From assembly GCF_004005945.1 (NCBI RefSeq), contig NZ_SACS01000005.1:124001-188000 (forward strand): 64,000 nt of DNA, written 5' to 3'. Within the stretch, counting starts at the first letter, position 1. Every line of letters starts with the position of its first letter. Shown piece after piece: positions 29,399 through 39,184 of the stretch. The notes below the pieces were generated by a model. The model was not told the origin of the DNA. It saw only the letters and a list, made by a program, of their open reading frames with translations, and did not search any database. Made by a program: the position numbers and the translations under genes. Source of the DNA: Rheinheimera riviphila. GTDB lineage: Bacteria; Pseudomonadota; Gammaproteobacteria; Enterobacterales; Alteromonadaceae.

Positions 29399-31396
29399 TT
29401 GACTACAGAACTCATCCTGGCCCGATTGTCTTTGTTCCTGATCCAAGCTGGGCTGGCCTTAGTGTTGAGTCTGGTGTTATGGCACTTTTACCGAATTTAT
29501 CAACGTCATTATTTAAAATCCTGGTCAGTAGCCTTTTTGGTGTTTGCTGCGTACGTGATTTGTCTGACCGGCTACAGTACGATTGGCAGCAATAATCAGG
29601 ATTGGCGCGTGCTGCGGCTGGCCTTTGAATTCAGTTATATTTTCAGTTGTTATGCCTTTGCTATCTGGGTGCTGGTCGGGGTGCGGGAGGCGGTGACGAC
29701 CGAGCGGATCCCATCAAGAACCGTCAATCAACTGCTGTGGCTGGTGGGTTTGATTGCGTTGTTTTCAGTGGCAGTGTTTGCTTTTGACAGCCAGGAAAAT
29801 CCGTGGAAACTCTATCTGCAAATTAACCTACGGCTGTTGTTTATCGGCTCCGCTTTATTGGTCGCCGGGATCTGGTTGTTTTCGCTACAGAATAAAATTT
29901 TTGTCACCAAACTAGTTGCGAGCAGCGTGCTGCTGTGGGGCGCGCAATTTATCCTGGTGGCGCTGGTCTCGGTGTGGCTTGGCACGGGTGAAACCTTTGA
30001 TCGGGTGGTGATTGTCAGCAAACATCTGGAACTGTTCTGCCAAACGATTCTTGGCTTGGGGTTGATCATCTGGCTGCAGGAAGATGAGCGTACTGCCAAC
30101 ATGCAGCTAACCGCCAAAACCCGTTATCTGGACAGCCACGACCATCTCACCGGTGCACTGAACCGGGATGCCTTGTTGCAGGATTTGAATCAGTTGATGT
30201 TGCATCATCCAGAGCCTTTGCTATTGATCATGATCGGGCTCGACCGCTTTAAAACCATTAACGAATCGGTCGGTTTAAAGCAAGGCGACCGTATTTTGCG
30301 GGAAGTTACCCGGCGGTTTGAAGCCAGTATCTTAAAACCAATTTTTATCGCCCGTACCGGCGGTGATATTTTTGCGTTGGTGCTGTCGGATGTCCAAACC
30401 GACAAACAACGGCAATTCAGCCTGCAACATATTGAACAACAAATAGAAAAACCTTTTAGTTTTGAATCGTCATTGCTGAAGCTGACGGCCAGCATGGGCG
30501 TGGCGATGAGCCCGGAACACGCCAACAATGCCGAAACTTTATTGCAAAAAGCCAATATCGCCTTTCATCAGGCCAAACGGCAGCAGCAACGCTGGGTGCA
30601 GTATCACAGCGGCATGGAAGAAGAATCAGCGCGGCTGTTGTTACTGGAAAAAGAGCTGATTACCGCCATCGAACAGGATCAGTTTGTGCTGTATTTCCAG
30701 CCGCAATTTAATCTGCGGGAACAGCGGATTGATGCCTTTGAAGCCTTGGTGCGCTGGCAACATCCACAACGCGGGCTGCAAATGCCGGGGCAATTTTTAC
30801 CGGCAGTGGCGCAGCTTGGATTGAGTCAAAGGTTGGATCTGGCAATTCTGGATAAAGCGGTGGCCACTTTAGGACGCTGGAAAAGCCAGAATATTCTGAC
30901 GCCGGTCGCGGTGAATATGTCACCGATCCATTTTGAACAAGATGGCCTGAAACAGAATATTCAAATGCTGCTGCAGAAATATCAGGTGCCTTCCACCATG
31001 CTCGAACTGGAAATTACTGAAAATACCGCGATGGGCGATATGGAAAAAGGCAGCAACTTTGTCACCGAATTGCAGCAGATGGGGATCCGGGTGTCGATTG
31101 ACGATTTTGGCACCGGCTATTCGTCGTTGGGTTATTTGCGCAAAATGCCGATTGATAAAATTAAAATTGACCGCAGTTTTATCACCGATATGGCCAGCAG
31201 CGATTCCGATATGATGATTGTCAAAACCATGATTACGCTGGCGCATGGCCTTGGCAAACGTATTCTGGCCGAAGGGGTGGAAGATGAAAATCAGCTGGGC
31301 TTGCTGCGGCATATGGCCTGTGATGCGGTGCAAGGTTATCTGATCGCCAGACCAGTGCCGGAATTACAGGCTTTAGCACTGCTAAAGAATAATTAG
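29399..31396 (+). CDS. Membrane-bound GGDEF-EAL protein (degenerate GGDEF)
   Basis: 665 residues. The N-terminal ~215 residues contain about seven hydrophobic helices, an integral membrane sensor of no named family. The GGDEF domain (about 235-395) has the loop RTGGDIFALV, lacking the catalytic glutamate, so cyclase activity is unlikely although substrate binding may remain. The EAL domain (about 410-660) reads FEALVRW with the DDFGTGYSSLGYLRKM and KIKIDRSF motifs, AEGVEDENQ and VQGYLIARP, consistent with an active phosphodiesterase. The start is TTG with AGGA upstream, so expression may be low. Confidence 0.9.
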   Translation: MTTELILARLSLFLIQAGLALVLSLVLWHFYRIYQRHYLKSWSVAFLVFAAYVICLTGYSTIGSNNQDWRVLRLAFEFSYIFSCYAFAIWVLVGVREAVTTERIPSRTVNQLLWLVGLIALFSVAVFAFDSQENPWKLYLQINLRLLFIGSALLVAGIWLFSLQNKIFVTKLVASSVLLWGAQFILVALVSVWLGTGETFDRVVIVSKHLELFCQTILGLGLIIWLQEDERTANMQLTAKTRYLDSHDHLTGALNRDALLQDLNQLMLHHPEPLLLIMIGLDRFKTINESVGLKQGDRILREVTRRFEASILKPIFIARTGGDIFALVLSDVQTDKQRQFSLQHIEQQIEKPFSFESSLLKLTASMGVAMSPEHANNAETLLQKANIAFHQAKRQQQRWVQYHSGMEEESARLLLLEKELITAIEQDQFVLYFQPQFNLREQRIDAFEALVRWQHPQRGLQMPGQFLPAVAQLGLSQRLDLAILDKAVATLGRWKSQNILTPVAVNMSPIHFEQDGLKQNIQMLLQKYQVPSTMLELEITENTAMGDMEKGSNFVTELQQMGIRVSIDDFGTGYSSLGYLRKMPIDKIKIDRSFITDMASSDSDMMIVKTMITLAHGLGKRILAEGVEDENQLGLLRHMACDAVQGYLIARPVPELQALALLKNN

Positions 31397-31522
31397 CTGG
31401 ATTAGACTGAGTTCCCTGGATCGGGAATTCAGACTATCGAAGGTATTTTCACAGCGCTCTGTTCGCCATTTCATTATTTATTTCCTATGCTTAACGCTCA
31501 TATCGGTTAATTGGGCTTGGTT

Positions 31523-33373
31523 ATGTTACGAAATTTTTCCATCAAACAGCGGCTGTTAATTAATGCCATTGCGGTTGGGGTGGCGATGTTGATCATGTTG
31601 TTGCTGCTGATTTACCAAAGCAGTCAACAAAGCAGTTTATCGGCGCTTCGCCTAGATATAGCAGCTCTGCAAACCGATGTCCTTACCCTGCGACGCCACG
31701 AAAAAGACTTTTTGATGCGCCGCGAATTGTCCTACCAGGAAAAGTACCACCAGGTATTTAAAGAATTACAAAGCCATATCAGTCACTTAAAACAAGGTTT
31801 GCAAGACGCTGATATCGATACCACGCCGCTGGACGATTTCGCCCGGCAAACCGAAGTGTATCAGCAGCAGTTTGATCAGGCTGTCAGCCTGTGGCAACAA
31901 GTTGGGCTGGATCCGCAATCTGGCCTGTATGGTGGTTTACGCAAGGCTGCACACGAGCTGGAACAACAATTTAAGCAGGTGCAAAATGACGCCATGATGG
32001 TGAGTTTGCTGCAACTGCGCCGCGCCGAAAAAGATTTTATGTTGCGGCTCGACTTAAAATACCTTGATGCCTCTCAGGAAGAATTCTCCCGCTTTCATGG
32101 CATGCTAGAGCAAGGTGCGTTGCAGCAAGCCGCCACGTCCTATCAGCAGGCTTTTGTCGCATTGGTGCAAGGGCAGCAGGCGATAGGGCTGACACAGGAA
32201 CAAGGCGTGATGAAGCAAATGCGCGCTGCCATTCATGAAACTGAGCAAAGTATGCAGCGGATGGCAAAAGACGCTGAACAAGCGGTTGATAGTGCGGCAC
32301 AAATGACCCAAAACATCGCCTTTGCTTTATTTGTGCTGGTACTAGTGTCGGTCCTGATCCTGGTGATGCTAACCAGTCGCAGTATCGTGCAGCCCATTGC
32401 CAATGTTTGTCGGACCATTGGTTTGATCCGCGCCGACAACGATTTCCGGCAAAGAGTGGACGTGCAGGGCAATGATGAAATGACCGCCCTTGCCACCGAT
32501 TTTAACTATATGCTCAGTGACTTTCAGGATTTAGTCAGAAGCGTCAATCAGGCGCTGGAAATGCTGGATGTGGCTACGGCTGAACTTGCAAAATCGACAG
32601 CTGATACCAGCCGCGGCATGGGTCAACAACAAATGGAAAGTGATATGGTGGCGACGGCGGTGACCGAAATGGGTGCCACCATCGACGAAATTGCCAATAA
32701 TACTGAAAACACCGCCAACAAAGCCGAAGCGACCAATCGCAATGCCACTCATGGCATGAAAGAAGTTGAGCAAACGGTGGCCAGGATCAGTAGTTTATCC
32801 AATGACTTACAACAAGCCGCTTTGGTGATGGGAGAGCTGGAAAAAGACAGCACCACCATCGGCTCGGTGCTGGATGTGATTCGCGGTATCGCCGAACAAA
32901 CCAACTTACTGGCCCTGAATGCCGCAATCGAAGCAGCGCGGGCCGGTGAACAAGGCCGGGGTTTTGCGGTGGTGGCCGACGAAGTGCGGAGTCTGGCACA
33001 GCGCACCGCTGAATCAACGCGGCAGATTGAACAAATCATTACCGGCTTACAAAGTCGTACCAAAGCCATAGTGCAGTCGATGAATAGCTGCCGTGAACAA
33101 GGGACCAGCAGTGTCGAACAGGCCGGCATGGCCAGTAAATTGTTGTCAGCGATTACGCTCGATGTCAGCACTATTATGGATATGACCACGCAAATTGCGA
33201 CGGCAATTGAAGAGCAAAGCCATGTTGCTTCTGAAGTAAATAAAAACGTAGTGCGTATCCGCGATATTTCGCAGGAGTCGTTAGTGATTGCGCAGCACAA
33301 TGCGCAAATCAGCGAAGAAGTGGCTGCGCAGGCAGCGCGGTTACATCACACTGTGGATCGGTTTAAGGCTTAA
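31523..33373 (+). CDS. Methyl-accepting chemotaxis protein with HBM-type sensor domain
   Basis: 616 residues. TM1 is near 12-34 (INAIAVGVAMLIMLLLLIYQ) and TM2 near 260-282 (IAFALFVLVLVSVLILVMLT). The periplasmic domain holds two matching helix motifs, LRRHEKDFLMRRELSYQEKY and LRRAEKDFMLRLDLKYL. This is the internal repeat of the helical bimodular (HBM) sensor, whose known members bind TCA intermediates or acetate; the ligand here is unknown. HAMP and the signalling tip ([20 protein letters not shown]) follow. I chose the ATG at 31523; four earlier codons starting TTG are possible. Confidence 0.92.
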   Translation: MLRNFSIKQRLLINAIAVGVAMLIMLLLLIYQSSQQSSLSALRLDIAALQTDVLTLRRHEKDFLMRRELSYQEKYHQVFKELQSHISHLKQGLQDADIDTTPLDDFARQTEVYQQQFDQAVSLWQQVGLDPQSGLYGGLRKAAHELEQQFKQVQNDAMMVSLLQLRRAEKDFMLRLDLKYLDASQEEFSRFHGMLEQGALQQAATSYQQAFVALVQGQQAIGLTQEQGVMKQMRAAIHETEQSMQRMAKDAEQAVDSAAQMTQNIAFALFVLVLVSVLILVMLTSRSIVQPIANVCRTIGLIRADNDFRQRVDVQGNDEMTALATDFNYMLSDFQDLVRSVNQALEMLDVATAELAKSTADTSRGMGQQQMESDMVATAVTEMGATIDEIANNTENTANKAEATNRNATHGMKEVEQTVARISSLSNDLQQAALVMGELEKDSTTIGSVLDVIRGIAEQTNLLALNAAIEAARAGEQGRGFAVVADEVRSLAQRTAESTRQIEQIITGLQSRTKAIVQSMNSCREQGTSSVEQAGMASKLLSAITLDVSTIMDMTTQIATAIEEQSHVASEVNKNVVRIRDISQESLVIAQHNAQISEEVAAQAARLHHTVDRFKA

Positions 33374-33405
33374 TCTAAAACCTTTATCCGGCTACGCATA
33401 TGAAA

Positions 33406-33436
33406 CAAAAAGCCCCGCTACGTTGCGGGGCTTTTA
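33406..33436. terminator. Bidirectional terminator between the chemoreceptor and the DUF971 gene
   Basis: AAAAAGCCCCGC-TACGTT-GCGGGGCTTTT is a perfect GC stem with A and T tracts on either side. It serves both convergent transcripts. Confidence 0.92.
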
Positions 33437-33441
33437 GCTTT

Positions 33442-33810
33442 TTAAAGCTGCTTAAAACTCAAAGTCGCTTCGCGATTGCTGTTAGCCGCTTGCAGCCGCT
33501 CCAGATAATCCTGCCATAAGGTTTCCCGGTTTTCATGCAACTGGCGTAAATAGGGCCAACTGTAAATGCCGGTATTGTGGCCATCATCAAACACCAGTTT
33601 CACCGCATATAAACCCACCGGCAAAATCTGTTTGATGCCAACATCACGTTTATGGCTGACCAGCACCGGTTTGCCATGGCCGCGCACTTCTGCTGATGGC
33701 GACAACACCCTGAGTATTTCGGCACTAAAACTGGCGCTGATGTCATCGTTAAACAGCACATCCAGCAGTTTGGATTTTTGGTGGTAATGCAGTTTGGTAA
33801 CCTGATGCAT
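33442..33810 (-). CDS. DUF971 protein (gamma-butyrobetaine hydroxylase-like N-terminal domain)
   Basis: A 122-residue single-domain protein. The pattern LLDVLFNDDISASFSAEILRV, then LPVGLYAVKLVFDDGHNTGIYSWPYLRQL, is the DUF971 signature found at the N-terminus of gamma-butyrobetaine hydroxylases and as a stand-alone protein. In related bacteria it often accompanies hslVU. Some DUF971 proteins are tied to iron-sulfur or metal handling, but no function is fixed. It is the last gene of the ftsN-hslV-hslU run, 42 bp after hslU, with a terminator behind it. Confidence 0.9.
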   Translation of the reverse strand: MHQVTKLHYHQKSKLLDVLFNDDISASFSAEILRVLSPSAEVRGHGKPVLVSHKRDVGIKQILPVGLYAVKLVFDDGHNTGIYSWPYLRQLHENRETLWQDYLERLQAANSNREATLSFKQL

Positions 33811-33852
33811 CAGCTTAATCCTTGTAGTTGTACTTTTAAGCAGAATGCCGGA

Positions 33853-35184
33853 TCACAGAATAAACCGGCTTAGATCTTCATCCTGCACCAGTGCATCCAG
33901 ATGACTGTCGACATAGTCAGCATCAACCACCACCTGTTGACCAGCGTGATCCGAAGCTTCAAACGACACTTGCTCCAGTAACCGTTCCATCACCGTATAT
34001 AAACGCCGGGCGCCGATATTTTCAGTTTTTTCATTCACTTGCCAGGCGGCGCGGGCAATCCGCGAAATACCATCGGCGGTAAAAGACAACACCACGCCTT
34101 CGGTGGCCAGCAAGGCACGGGTTTGTTCAGTCAACGATGCTTTTGGCTCGGTTAAAATCCGTTCAAAATCAGCGGCGGTCAGCGCCTGCAGTTCGACGCG
34201 GATCGGCAAGCGGCCTTGCAGCTCCGGCACTAAATCTGATGGTTTTGACATCTGAAAAGCACCGGATGCAATAAACAAAATATGGTCGGTTTTCACCATG
34301 CCGTGTTTGGTACTCACGGTACAACCTTCAATCAGCGGCAGTAAGTCACGTTGTACGCCTTCGCGCGACACGTCCGGGCCTGAGGTTTCGCCACGTTTAC
34401 AGATTTTGTCGATTTCATCGATAAACACGATGCCATTTTGCTCGACGGCTTCCAGCGCTTTGGCTTTCAGCTCTTCCGGATTGACCAGCTTACCGGCTTC
34501 TTCGTCCACCAATTGCTTCAGTGCATCTTTGATTTTCAGTTTGCGCTTTTTGGTCTTTTCCGAGCCCATGTTCTGAAACATGCTTTGCAGCTGCTGGGTC
34601 ATTTCTTCCATGCCCGGCGGCGCCATAATTTCGACGCCCATCGCCTGCATGGCTAAATCGAGTTCGATTTCTTTGTCATCAAGCTGACCTTCGCGTAATT
34701 TTTTACGGAAAATCTGCCGGGTGTGGTTGTCGGTGTCGGAAGTCTCGCTTTCGCCCCAGCTGTTTTTAGCACGTGGCAACAGCACGTCTAAAATGCGTTC
34801 TTCAGCGGCTTCTTCCGCGCGAAAACGGTTTTTCGCCACTTCAGTTTCGCGCACCATTTTCACCGCGCTGTCGGTTAAGTCGCGGATAATACTTTCCACT
34901 TCCTTGCCGACATAACCCACTTCTGTGAACTTGGTGGCTTCCACTTTAATAAAAGGTGCATGGGCCAGTTTTGCTAAACGGCGGGCAATTTCAGTTTTGC
35001 CAACACCGGTCGGGCCAATCATCAGAATATTTTTTGGGGTGACTTCCTGGCGTAAGGCCGGATCGAGCTGCATCCGGCGCCAGCGGTTACGCAGCGCAAT
35101 GGCCACCGCACGTTTGGCATCTTGCTGCCCGATAATATGGCGGTCCAGTTCGTGGACGATTTCTCTTGGCGTCATTTCAGACAT
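33853..35184 (-). CDS. hslU: ATP-dependent protease ATPase subunit HslU (ClpY)
   Basis: A 443-residue AAA+ unfoldase that feeds substrates to HslV in the cytoplasm. The N-terminus [20 protein letters not shown] is the family start. Walker A is [11 protein letters not shown], Walker B is GIVFIDEID, the pore motif is in [14 protein letters not shown], the inserted I-domain is about 110-240, and the sensor region is [14 protein letters not shown]. The C-terminus (DEDLSRFIL) is the tail that docks into HslV. It lies 11 bp after hslV. Confidence 0.98.
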   Translation of the reverse strand: MSEMTPREIVHELDRHIIGQQDAKRAVAIALRNRWRRMQLDPALRQEVTPKNILMIGPTGVGKTEIARRLAKLAHAPFIKVEATKFTEVGYVGKEVESIIRDLTDSAVKMVRETEVAKNRFRAEEAAEERILDVLLPRAKNSWGESETSDTDNHTRQIFRKKLREGQLDDKEIELDLAMQAMGVEIMAPPGMEEMTQQLQSMFQNMGSEKTKKRKLKIKDALKQLVDEEAGKLVNPEELKAKALEAVEQNGIVFIDEIDKICKRGETSGPDVSREGVQRDLLPLIEGCTVSTKHGMVKTDHILFIASGAFQMSKPSDLVPELQGRLPIRVELQALTAADFERILTEPKASLTEQTRALLATEGVVLSFTADGISRIARAAWQVNEKTENIGARRLYTVMERLLEQVSFEASDHAGQQVVVDADYVDSHLDALVQDEDLSRFIL

Positions 35185-35195
35185 AACGGACCTTC

Positions 35196-35714
35196 TTATA
35201 AATCTTCAATAGTGTGCTGTTGATTGGTGTAAATGCAGATATCACCAGCAATGGTTAAGCTTTTTTCGACAATGTCGCGCGCACTGAGTTCGGAGTTTTG
35301 CAACAGCGCCGTTGCTGCCGCCTGGGCAAAAGGGCCACCAGAGCCAATCGCGATTAAATCCTGCTCCGGCTGGATCACGTCGCCATTACCGGTAATGATC
35401 AGCGAACAATTGGCATCGGCGACAGCCAGCAAAGCTTCCAGTTTTCGAAGCATGCGGTCAGTGCGCCAGTCTTTGGCCAGTTCCACCGCGGCGCGCATCA
35501 AATGCCCCTGGTGTAATTCCAGCTTGGCTTCAAATCGTTCAAATAAGGTAAAAGCATCAGCGGTACCGCCGGCAAACCCGGCCAGTACTTTGCCGTGATA
35601 CAAACGACGCACTTTGCGGGCATTGCCTTTCATCACGGTATTGCCAAGGGTGACCTGACCATCACCGCCTAAAGCGACATGGCCATTGCGGCGGACAGAT
35701 ACGATTGTAGTCAT
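35196..35714 (-). CDS. hslV: ATP-dependent protease proteolytic subunit HslV (ClpQ)
   Basis: A 172-residue proteasome-like peptidase. After Met removal the N-terminal threonine of [10 protein letters not shown] is the nucleophile. Other family marks are [38 protein letters not shown] and [12 protein letters not shown]. Length is the E. coli HslV norm (176). It precedes hslU in the operon. A sigma32-like promoter is located about 95-120 bp upstream and a 13-bp triple repeat lies in the leader. Confidence 0.98.
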   Translation of the reverse strand: MTTIVSVRRNGHVALGGDGQVTLGNTVMKGNARKVRRLYHGKVLAGFAGGTADAFTLFERFEAKLELHQGHLMRAAVELAKDWRTDRMLRKLEALLAVADANCSLIITGNGDVIQPEQDLIAIGSGGPFAQAAATALLQNSELSARDIVEKSLTIAGDICIYTNQQHTIEDL

Positions 35715-35721
35715 GACATCT

Positions 35722-35760
35722 CTTTATCAGAAAGCTTTATCAAAAAGCTCTATCAGAAAA
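35722..35760. repeat. 13-bp tandem repeat (three copies) in the hslV leader
   Basis: On the plus strand: CTTTATCAGAAAG, CTTTATCAAAAAG and CTCTATCAGAAAA in direct succession, starting 8 bp upstream of the hslV start codon. In the mRNA this gives repeated CUUUnUGAUAAAG-type units immediately before the ribosome site. Confidence 0.75.
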
Positions 35761-35807
35761 CGCCAGGCTGGCAATCCAGTTGGCGTATGCGGAACACTGC
35801 TATCTGA

Positions 35808-35835
35808 AATAAGGGTGCCGGGGAGGATTTTCAAG
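35808..35835 (-). promoter_or_regulatory. Sigma32 heat-shock promoter for hslVU
   Basis: On the minus strand: CTTGAAA, 13 bases, then CCCTTATT. This fits the sigma32 consensus CTTGAAA-N11-16-CCCCATNT closely (-35 perfect, -10 with one or two differences). It lies about 95 bp upstream of hslV, and hslVU is a known sigma32 operon in E. coli. Confidence 0.75.
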
Positions 35836-35853
35836 TTTGCGCGAGCGAATGAC

Positions 35854-36384
35854 TTACAAAGGCATCCAACAATCAGCCACTTTGCTGCGTTTGAGCTTAT
35901 TCCGATCATTCTGCGCCTGGCGTCGACTGGTGTAAGGCCCAACGACAACCCGGTGTTTGCCGGAAGACTCTTTGATGGTTGAGGTGATCCCGACAAAAGC
36001 AATTTTCGCTTTTAGCTGCTGGGCGCTGCTCAGATCTTTAAAAGCACCGCAGTACAAAGTTGCTGGCTTTTTCGCATCTAATTCGTCAGCGGTCACCTGA
36101 ATTTCTTTGGTTTCCAGCTCTTTGATGTAGGTATAGGGCTCTTTTGAAGGTTTGTCTGGCAATGCATCTTGCACTGCTGCCGGCGCTGGTTGTGCCGCTT
36201 TGGCTTGTGCTGCTAAAGCTTCAGCACCTGGCTGATGGGAGATATGCCACAAGAAATAACCAAAAATGATCAGTAACACCGACACTGCAGCAATCAATAA
36301 TTTCGGGATTGGCGCTGGTGCCTTGGCTTTGGTGCGGGAGCGGGGCGCCGGGCGGGCGGCTTTGACATAATCTTGCTGCGGCAT
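35854..36384 (-). CDS. ftsN: Cell division protein FtsN (SPOR-domain protein)
   Basis: 176 residues, bitopic. A short basic cytoplasmic N-terminus (MPQQDYVKAARPAPRSRTKA) precedes one membrane helix (LLIAAVSVLLIIFGYFLW, about 29-46). A periplasmic Ala/Pro linker follows, and a C-terminal SPOR domain (about 105-176) has the pattern LYCGAFKDLSSAQQLKAKI and HRVVVGPYTSRRQAQNDRNK. SPOR domains bind denuded glycan at the septum. It is shorter than E. coli FtsN (319). The priA-ftsN-hslVU context supports the name. Confidence 0.88.
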   Translation of the reverse strand: MPQQDYVKAARPAPRSRTKAKAPAPIPKLLIAAVSVLLIIFGYFLWHISHQPGAEALAAQAKAAQPAPAAVQDALPDKPSKEPYTYIKELETKEIQVTADELDAKKPATLYCGAFKDLSSAQQLKAKIAFVGITSTIKESSGKHRVVVGPYTSRRQAQNDRNKLKRSKVADCWMPL

Positions 36385-36504
36385 AACGGAGTTTTAAATC
36401 ACACTTTTTAACAGGTCATACCGCATTCTACTGAAAACTTCCCGAAATGACACCCTTAACCTTGGGCTAATTGCAGCGAAGGTGCGACCGAATTTGTAAT
36501 TCAA

Positions 36505-38694
36505 TCAGCTTAAATCAAGCGGATCCACATCCAGCTGCCATTTCACTTTACGGCTGAGCGCAGAACTCTGAATGAGCTGCATCAGCGCTGCTAATAACTG
36601 ATGCAAGGCTTTGCGATCCGGACTAAATAGCTGTAGTTGCCAGCGAAACTTGCCAGCTTTTTTCTCCAGTGGCGCTTTGACTGGCCCCAGCCATTGCAGC
36701 GGTGCTTGTTGCGCCAGCAGCGCTGTGTGCTGTTGCAGTAACGCCAGCCACTGCTCACAGACGGCAGAATCCAGCGCTTCGGCGCGGAACATCGCCATAT
36801 ACTGATAAGGCGGCAAGCGGGTTTGCTGGCGCTCGAGTAAGGCACTTCTGGCAAAAGAGTGGTAACCGTTTTGGATCACGTCCTGCAGGAGCGGGTGACC
36901 CGGATAATGCGTTTGCAGCAACACTTTACCAGCGACATCGCCGCGGCCAGCTCTGCCCGAGACTTGAGTCAACAACTGCGCCAGTTGTTCCGATGCGCGA
37001 AAATCGCTGCTATATAAAGCGCCGTCGACATCGACCACCACCACTAAGCTCACCGCCGGAAAATGGTGCCCTTTGGCCAGCATTTGGGTGCCGATAATCA
37101 GTTGTGGCGTGCCACTGTGAATAGTTTCCAGATGCGCTTCCAGACTGCCTTTGCGCCTTGTGCTATCGCGGTCCAGGCGGGTAATTGGAAACTCTGGGAT
37201 CAGTCGGCCCAGCTGTTCTTCTAACTGCTCGGTGCCCTGGCCAACCGGCGCCAGTTGGGTGCTGCCACAGTTGCCACATTGGTGTGGTACTGGTCTGGTG
37301 GCGGCGCAGTGGTGACAAATCAGCTGGCGGCTTTGTTTGTGGTAGGTGGTAAAAGCGCTGCAGTGCAGGCATTCGGTTAGCCAGCCGCATTCATGGCAAA
37401 TCAGCGCCGGGGCAAAACCACGACGGTTGAGAAACAACATCACCTGCTGGCCGCGTTTTAAGGTCTGCCGAATTTGCGCCAAGGTACCGTCAGCCAGGCC
37501 GTTTTTCAGCACTTGCTGTTTCAAATCAAGCAGTTCAATTTTGGGTACTTGCTGACTGGTAGCGCGTTCCGGCAGCTGCAGATGGATAAATTTCTGTTGC
37601 TGTACGTTGTACAAAGACTCGAGACTGGGTGTGGCTGAGCCGAGCAAAATCGGGCACTGCTCTAAACTGGCGCGTTTTACTGCAAGGTCGCGCGCATGGT
37701 AACGAAAACCATCTTGTTGTTTCAGCGACTGATCATGCTCTTCATCAATAATCAGCAAGCCTAAATTGCGAAACGGCAAAAACAGTGCCGAGCGGGTGCC
37801 GATCACAATAGCCGCATCGCCGCTTTGGCTGCGTTGCCAGCAGCGTAACCGTTCATGGTCAGTCATATTGGAATGCCAGGTCAGCATTGGCACGGCAAAA
37901 CGTTTTTCAAAACGGGCCAAGGTTTGTGGCGTCAGGCCGATTTCCGGCACCAGTACCAACACTTGTTGGCCTTTGGCCAGCACTGGCTGAATAGCCTGCA
38001 AATACACTTCAGTTTTGCCAGAGCCGGTCACACCTTCGAGTAAAAACCGTTCAAAACGCCCAAGCGCCTGCACCACAGCGGTCACCGACAGTGCTTGTGC
38101 CGGGTTTAATGGCAAAGGTTTTTGTTTTTCCGGCAGATATTCAAAAGGCGTAAAAGGTTGGCTGATGAGTTCGGCGATGCCTTTGTCGATCAGTTGTTGC
38201 ATGGTCGCGCGACTAAATTCGCTGACAGCAACTGTTTCTGTGAATGCCGTTTGCTTTAGTTGTAGCCAGAGCGCGAGTTGTTTGGCTGAGCGTTTAAACA
38301 ATATATCGCTACAAGATTGACCTTCAGCAGTTAATTGCAGCAGTTTTTGCTTCTCGTTATTGAGTAACCGGCCTTCCCGCAACAAGGCGGGCAGGGCGCT
38401 GGTTAGCACATCCCCGAGCGGATGATGGTAATAATCGGCGGCGAAGCTGAGTAAATCACGTAGCATCGGGCCTAATACCGGCACCGGGTCCAGCAATTGG
38501 GTGATGGGTTTCAGCACTGCATCGGTAAAACTGTCCGACGGGTCAATCTGCCAGACCACACCGACCAACTGTCGTTTACCAAAGGGCACTAGTACCCGCG
38601 AACCTATGCTGACGCTGATATTTTCATCAGTTTCCATTTGATAATCAAAATGTTGGCGCAAAGGCACTGGTAAGGCGACACGAAGAATTGGCAC
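36505..38694 (-). CDS. priA: Primosomal helicase PriA
   Basis: A 729-residue 3'-5' DNA helicase that restarts stalled replication forks (E. coli 732). The N-terminal 3'-DNA-binding domain begins ILRVALPVPLRQHFDY. The helicase core has Walker A GVTGSGKTEVYLQ and DEEH. The zinc-binding segment shows pairs CHECGW, CLHC, CHHC and CGNCGS. I chose the GTG at 38694 because it reproduces the family N-terminus and GGAA lies about 8 bp upstream. The frame continues 17 codons further to a TTG. It is divergent from rpmE. Confidence 0.96.
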   Translation of the reverse strand: MPILRVALPVPLRQHFDYQMETDENISVSIGSRVLVPFGKRQLVGVVWQIDPSDSFTDAVLKPITQLLDPVPVLGPMLRDLLSFAADYYHHPLGDVLTSALPALLREGRLLNNEKQKLLQLTAEGQSCSDILFKRSAKQLALWLQLKQTAFTETVAVSEFSRATMQQLIDKGIAELISQPFTPFEYLPEKQKPLPLNPAQALSVTAVVQALGRFERFLLEGVTGSGKTEVYLQAIQPVLAKGQQVLVLVPEIGLTPQTLARFEKRFAVPMLTWHSNMTDHERLRCWQRSQSGDAAIVIGTRSALFLPFRNLGLLIIDEEHDQSLKQQDGFRYHARDLAVKRASLEQCPILLGSATPSLESLYNVQQQKFIHLQLPERATSQQVPKIELLDLKQQVLKNGLADGTLAQIRQTLKRGQQVMLFLNRRGFAPALICHECGWLTECLHCSAFTTYHKQSRQLICHHCAATRPVPHQCGNCGSTQLAPVGQGTEQLEEQLGRLIPEFPITRLDRDSTRRKGSLEAHLETIHSGTPQLIIGTQMLAKGHHFPAVSLVVVVDVDGALYSSDFRASEQLAQLLTQVSGRAGRGDVAGKVLLQTHYPGHPLLQDVIQNGYHSFARSALLERQQTRLPPYQYMAMFRAEALDSAVCEQWLALLQQHTALLAQQAPLQWLGPVKAPLEKKAGKFRWQLQLFSPDRKALHQLLAALMQLIQSSALSRKVKWQLDVDPLDLS

Positions 38695-38921
38695 TGGTAT
38701 ATTCCGGCAGTAAACTGGCTTCAGTGTACAAATTCGATCCTGCAAAGAACAGGAGTATTTCCATCAAGGCTCAGGCGTTGCAGCGCTTTACTGGCTTGGC
38801 GATCTTTTTGTTGAATAAGCCAAACTTATCTATTAAACTTCGCGCCCTAAATTAACTGAAATACGTATGGTGTTTGACAGCAGGACTGATCAGATTGCGA
38901 TACGGCCCAACGAGGTAAGCC

Positions 38922-39134
38922 ATGAAACCAGGTATCCACCCGGAATACAAAGAAATCACTGCAACCTGTACTTGCGGTAATGCTTTCAAAACTAGTTCAG
39001 CACTGTGCAAAGACATCCACTTGGACGTATGCTCAGCTTGCCACCCGTTCTACACTGGTAAGCAAAAAGTTCTGGACGTAGGTGGTCGTGTTGACCGCTT
39101 CAAAAAACGTTTTGCAGTACTGGGCGCCAAATAA
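38922..39134 (+). CDS. rpmE: 50S ribosomal protein L31 (zinc-binding type)
   Basis: 70 residues, the length of E. coli L31. The zinc ligands are cysteines in CTCG and [10 protein letters not shown], so this is the C+ form rather than the zinc-free paralogue. The segment [20 protein letters not shown] is the family hallmark. GAGGTAA precedes the ATG. Confidence 0.98.
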   Translation: MKPGIHPEYKEITATCTCGNAFKTSSALCKDIHLDVCSACHPFYTGKQKVLDVGGRVDRFKKRFAVLGAK

Positions 39135-39158
39135 TCCGGCTTCCGTCGTAAGACAGTT

Positions 39159-39184
39159 AAAAAGGCACCTTGGGTGCCTTTTTT
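39159..39184 (+). terminator. rpmE terminator
   Basis: AAAAAGGCACC-TTGG-GTGCCTTTTTT is a good stem-loop with a T run, 25 bp after the rpmE stop. Confidence 0.9.
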
